This document shows positions 57,201-60,200 of a stretch of 64,000 bases of DNA, one piece after another (positions within the stretch are counted from its first letter, which is position 1; each line of letters starts with the position of its first letter). A program made the translations under genes and the position numbers. Origin of the DNA: Amphiura filiformis. Lineage: Eukaryota; Echinodermata; Ophiuroidea; Amphilepidida; Amphiuridae. Below the pieces are notes generated by a model, which was not told the DNA's origin, made no database searches, and saw nothing but the letters and a program-made list of their open reading frames with translations. Location: assembly GCF_039555335.1 (NCBI RefSeq), contig NC_092641.1, positions 37,658,548 through 37,722,547 of the forward strand, given 5' to 3'.

Positions 57201-60200
57201 TGATATTTTTGACATTTGCTTAAAAAGGACCCTTTTCAGAGTTTTGGGTAGCAGTGATGTAGCATTTGGCACCATCATGGCATCTTCGTTCAGTGTAGTG
57301 TAGAGTCCGAAGTTTACCGTTTTCTAAAATCTATTTTCCGTGTTGTAAAATTTGTAAATCTGTGTCATGAATAATGCTTAAAATGTATAAACAATGATAT
57401 TAATGTCACAATAAAGTGTTCAATATCGCGATCAATATGCTCTGATTGGAATATTCTCACGATAATAGACCGACTATTACGGTGTTTGGAAGGATATAGG
57501 GGGTTCATGCCTTGGTAATATACCTTTATTATCGGTATAATTAAACATTATTTTTATCATAAAAATTGACACACACAACTCATGATTGTTTTTAACATTT
57601 ATTTCTCTTATCTTTTAACAATGTTTGTCACATCACACAAAACTGTCATTTTCCGTGTTGTACCTCCGATTCCGTGATTTTTTTCCGTTTTCCGTAAAAC
57701 GGAAAACTTCGGACTCTAGTGTAGTGTTTACAATCCTTCACCCATTGGGTGAGTCATGTATCCAGAGGATTGTAAACAGGACTACTCTATATGAAATCTA
57801 TGCGATGGTGTTGCAAACTATGTCATTGCAAACCAAAAAGGTATGTTTGAAGCAAATGGAACAGAATGTTATCACTGTTATCACTTAGCCTATACTTCAT
57901 AAGCAACTCAGCTGCTATCACTTATGAGCAGTGGCAGTGCAAGGAATTGAGTTTATGGGGTTTTGGGATCAATGGTGTTTTCAGCGGGGCAAAGATCATG
58001 TCATTTGCCATCAATTAATGTACAATTAATCATTGCCACTGCTTTTGAGTATGACATGGGCTATTCCAGTTGAAATCAATACACCCACTGTGGAAGACAT
58101 GACCTTAATCTTTCACACAGGGAGTGTTTATTTCAAATAGACCCACTCATTCAGGTAATCCAATTTGAAATTTGTACTCCCTGCGTGGACACTAAGGCTA
58201 ATTCTTACATAGGGGGTGTATAAATTACAAATGGAACAGCCCAATGCTTGGACTTCCATGATGGTCTATCTTCTATGCCATGCTGTTCAATTTTTGATGT
58301 CCAGTTACAAATTTATTGGTGTCCAAACTTACTCCATTATTTTATTAACATGTCTTACCTCCTTGGATATCTGGCTTGATGAAATCTGGTGGTGCGTTGC
58401 ATGGTATTGATATCAACAGATCTTGACTGATCCCAAGATGACTGGCAATCAATCCAGCAGAAGATGAATGCATAGCTGAGAAATGGTAGAGGTTCAAATT
58501 AAAACATTGTACAAAGTTTTATTTAAGTTTTTATATCTCATTCAAATACTTGACAATCAAGATTTGAGATTTTTTTGTATCAGCTTTTTGTAAAATAAAT
58601 AATGTTGCAAGTTCCATTTTAGTTTTCTGATAGTGACCTCTTTACAGGCAATATCACTTATTCATGCAAAGCAATATATTATTTGGCTTATAAGTGAAGG
58701 ATACTCAATACAATGTGACCTTTATTGGGTCATGTTTGATCTTATCACTTAATTGCAGGGTATGTTAACACACTTATGATGATTTGGTTTTATTTTCTGA
58801 TTAGGAAATCATCACTTCAAGTGTTTTTAATGTTCACTTACTTGCTGTCTGTGATCCAGTGACTGCATCTGGTGCTGGAACATGTCTTCTACGCCTGATG
58901 CCAGCTGCATATCAAAATAATTAAAATGAGAGCTGTTTTTTTAGAGAATAAATGATAGGAATTATTATTTTAATAACTGTAAACTATTTTTTAAATCAAA
59001 ACTAAGTTACCATCATAAAACCCCCCTTATTATAAAATGAACGAAACTTGTTTACAACACTTGCGCATACTGCTAGCGTGTGCGTGTATTCCACAATAGC
59101 ATACGCATACAACACGATACATACACGCAGCTCTATGAGCATGTTACACGTTATCAACACTCATGATGACGTTGTGTCGTCTACGGCCTGATAGACGGCA
59201 CCCGAAATCATGCGATTGTCCAATCAGATTATGTGTCTACGAACTAGACCACTCCCACTGACTAGGAATACAAAATAAATATATCCTCAATAGCTTAATA
59301 AAATATATAGTCACTTTCATCAATAACTTATTAAGAATATTAACAATGGCTTGGACCAATGCTACCAGTGCCAAATCAGATGTCATTAAAATAGAGTAAA
59401 TTTTGTTTTGCTAAGGAGCTAAAAGTATTAAGTTCCTCCAGGCTGACATGTTCACTTTCTCATTCAGTCCTTATAGGTTTTATATGGAAAGGAACACTAA
59501 CAATTTCTTACCAGTGCAAGTCACACCAACATCTTCAGTATGTGAACCACAATCATTATCTCCCCAAGCATTACGTGGACACGCAGCTAGAGTACTCTCA
59601 GTGCCAGTACATGATACTTGATCCAGCCATACCTGTCCTGATCCAGACCCATATGTACCACGGGACACAACAGTACCAGATATGAAGCCAAGTTGTCGAC
59701 ATGCAACTGTAGCTCCATTATTATTAGAATCAAAAGAATCGTCACACACAGTCCCCCAGTGACCATCATGGTAGATCTCTAAACGACCTGAGTTAGAAGT
59801 CCCTCCAACTAAACGTAAATCTCCATCTGCAAACAAAAAACAAAATAAAAGGTAATCTGCTGATAAAAATGTTGCCTGTTTCGCATTCTTTTCTTTCAAA
59901 TTATGACAGACCCACAGGAGTATCACTTAGTATGGAGTGACATGGATTGAAGCAGTTTGTGATTATATCCCTTTATACTTTTCTTCATAAGTATGGTCAT
60001 TGACTATGTTTAGAAAAATATGATGTGATAAAACGTTGGGTGCATTACATAGTGACGGATCTGCACTTTATGGCAAAATCCCAAGTGACGGACGTTGAGT
60101 TCTCAGAAAAATTGCGCAAGACATAGTGACGGATAACTTTGGCAATCTCTTACATATATAAGATGTATGATTTTACTAGTGTTTTGAAAATATCTTTCAA

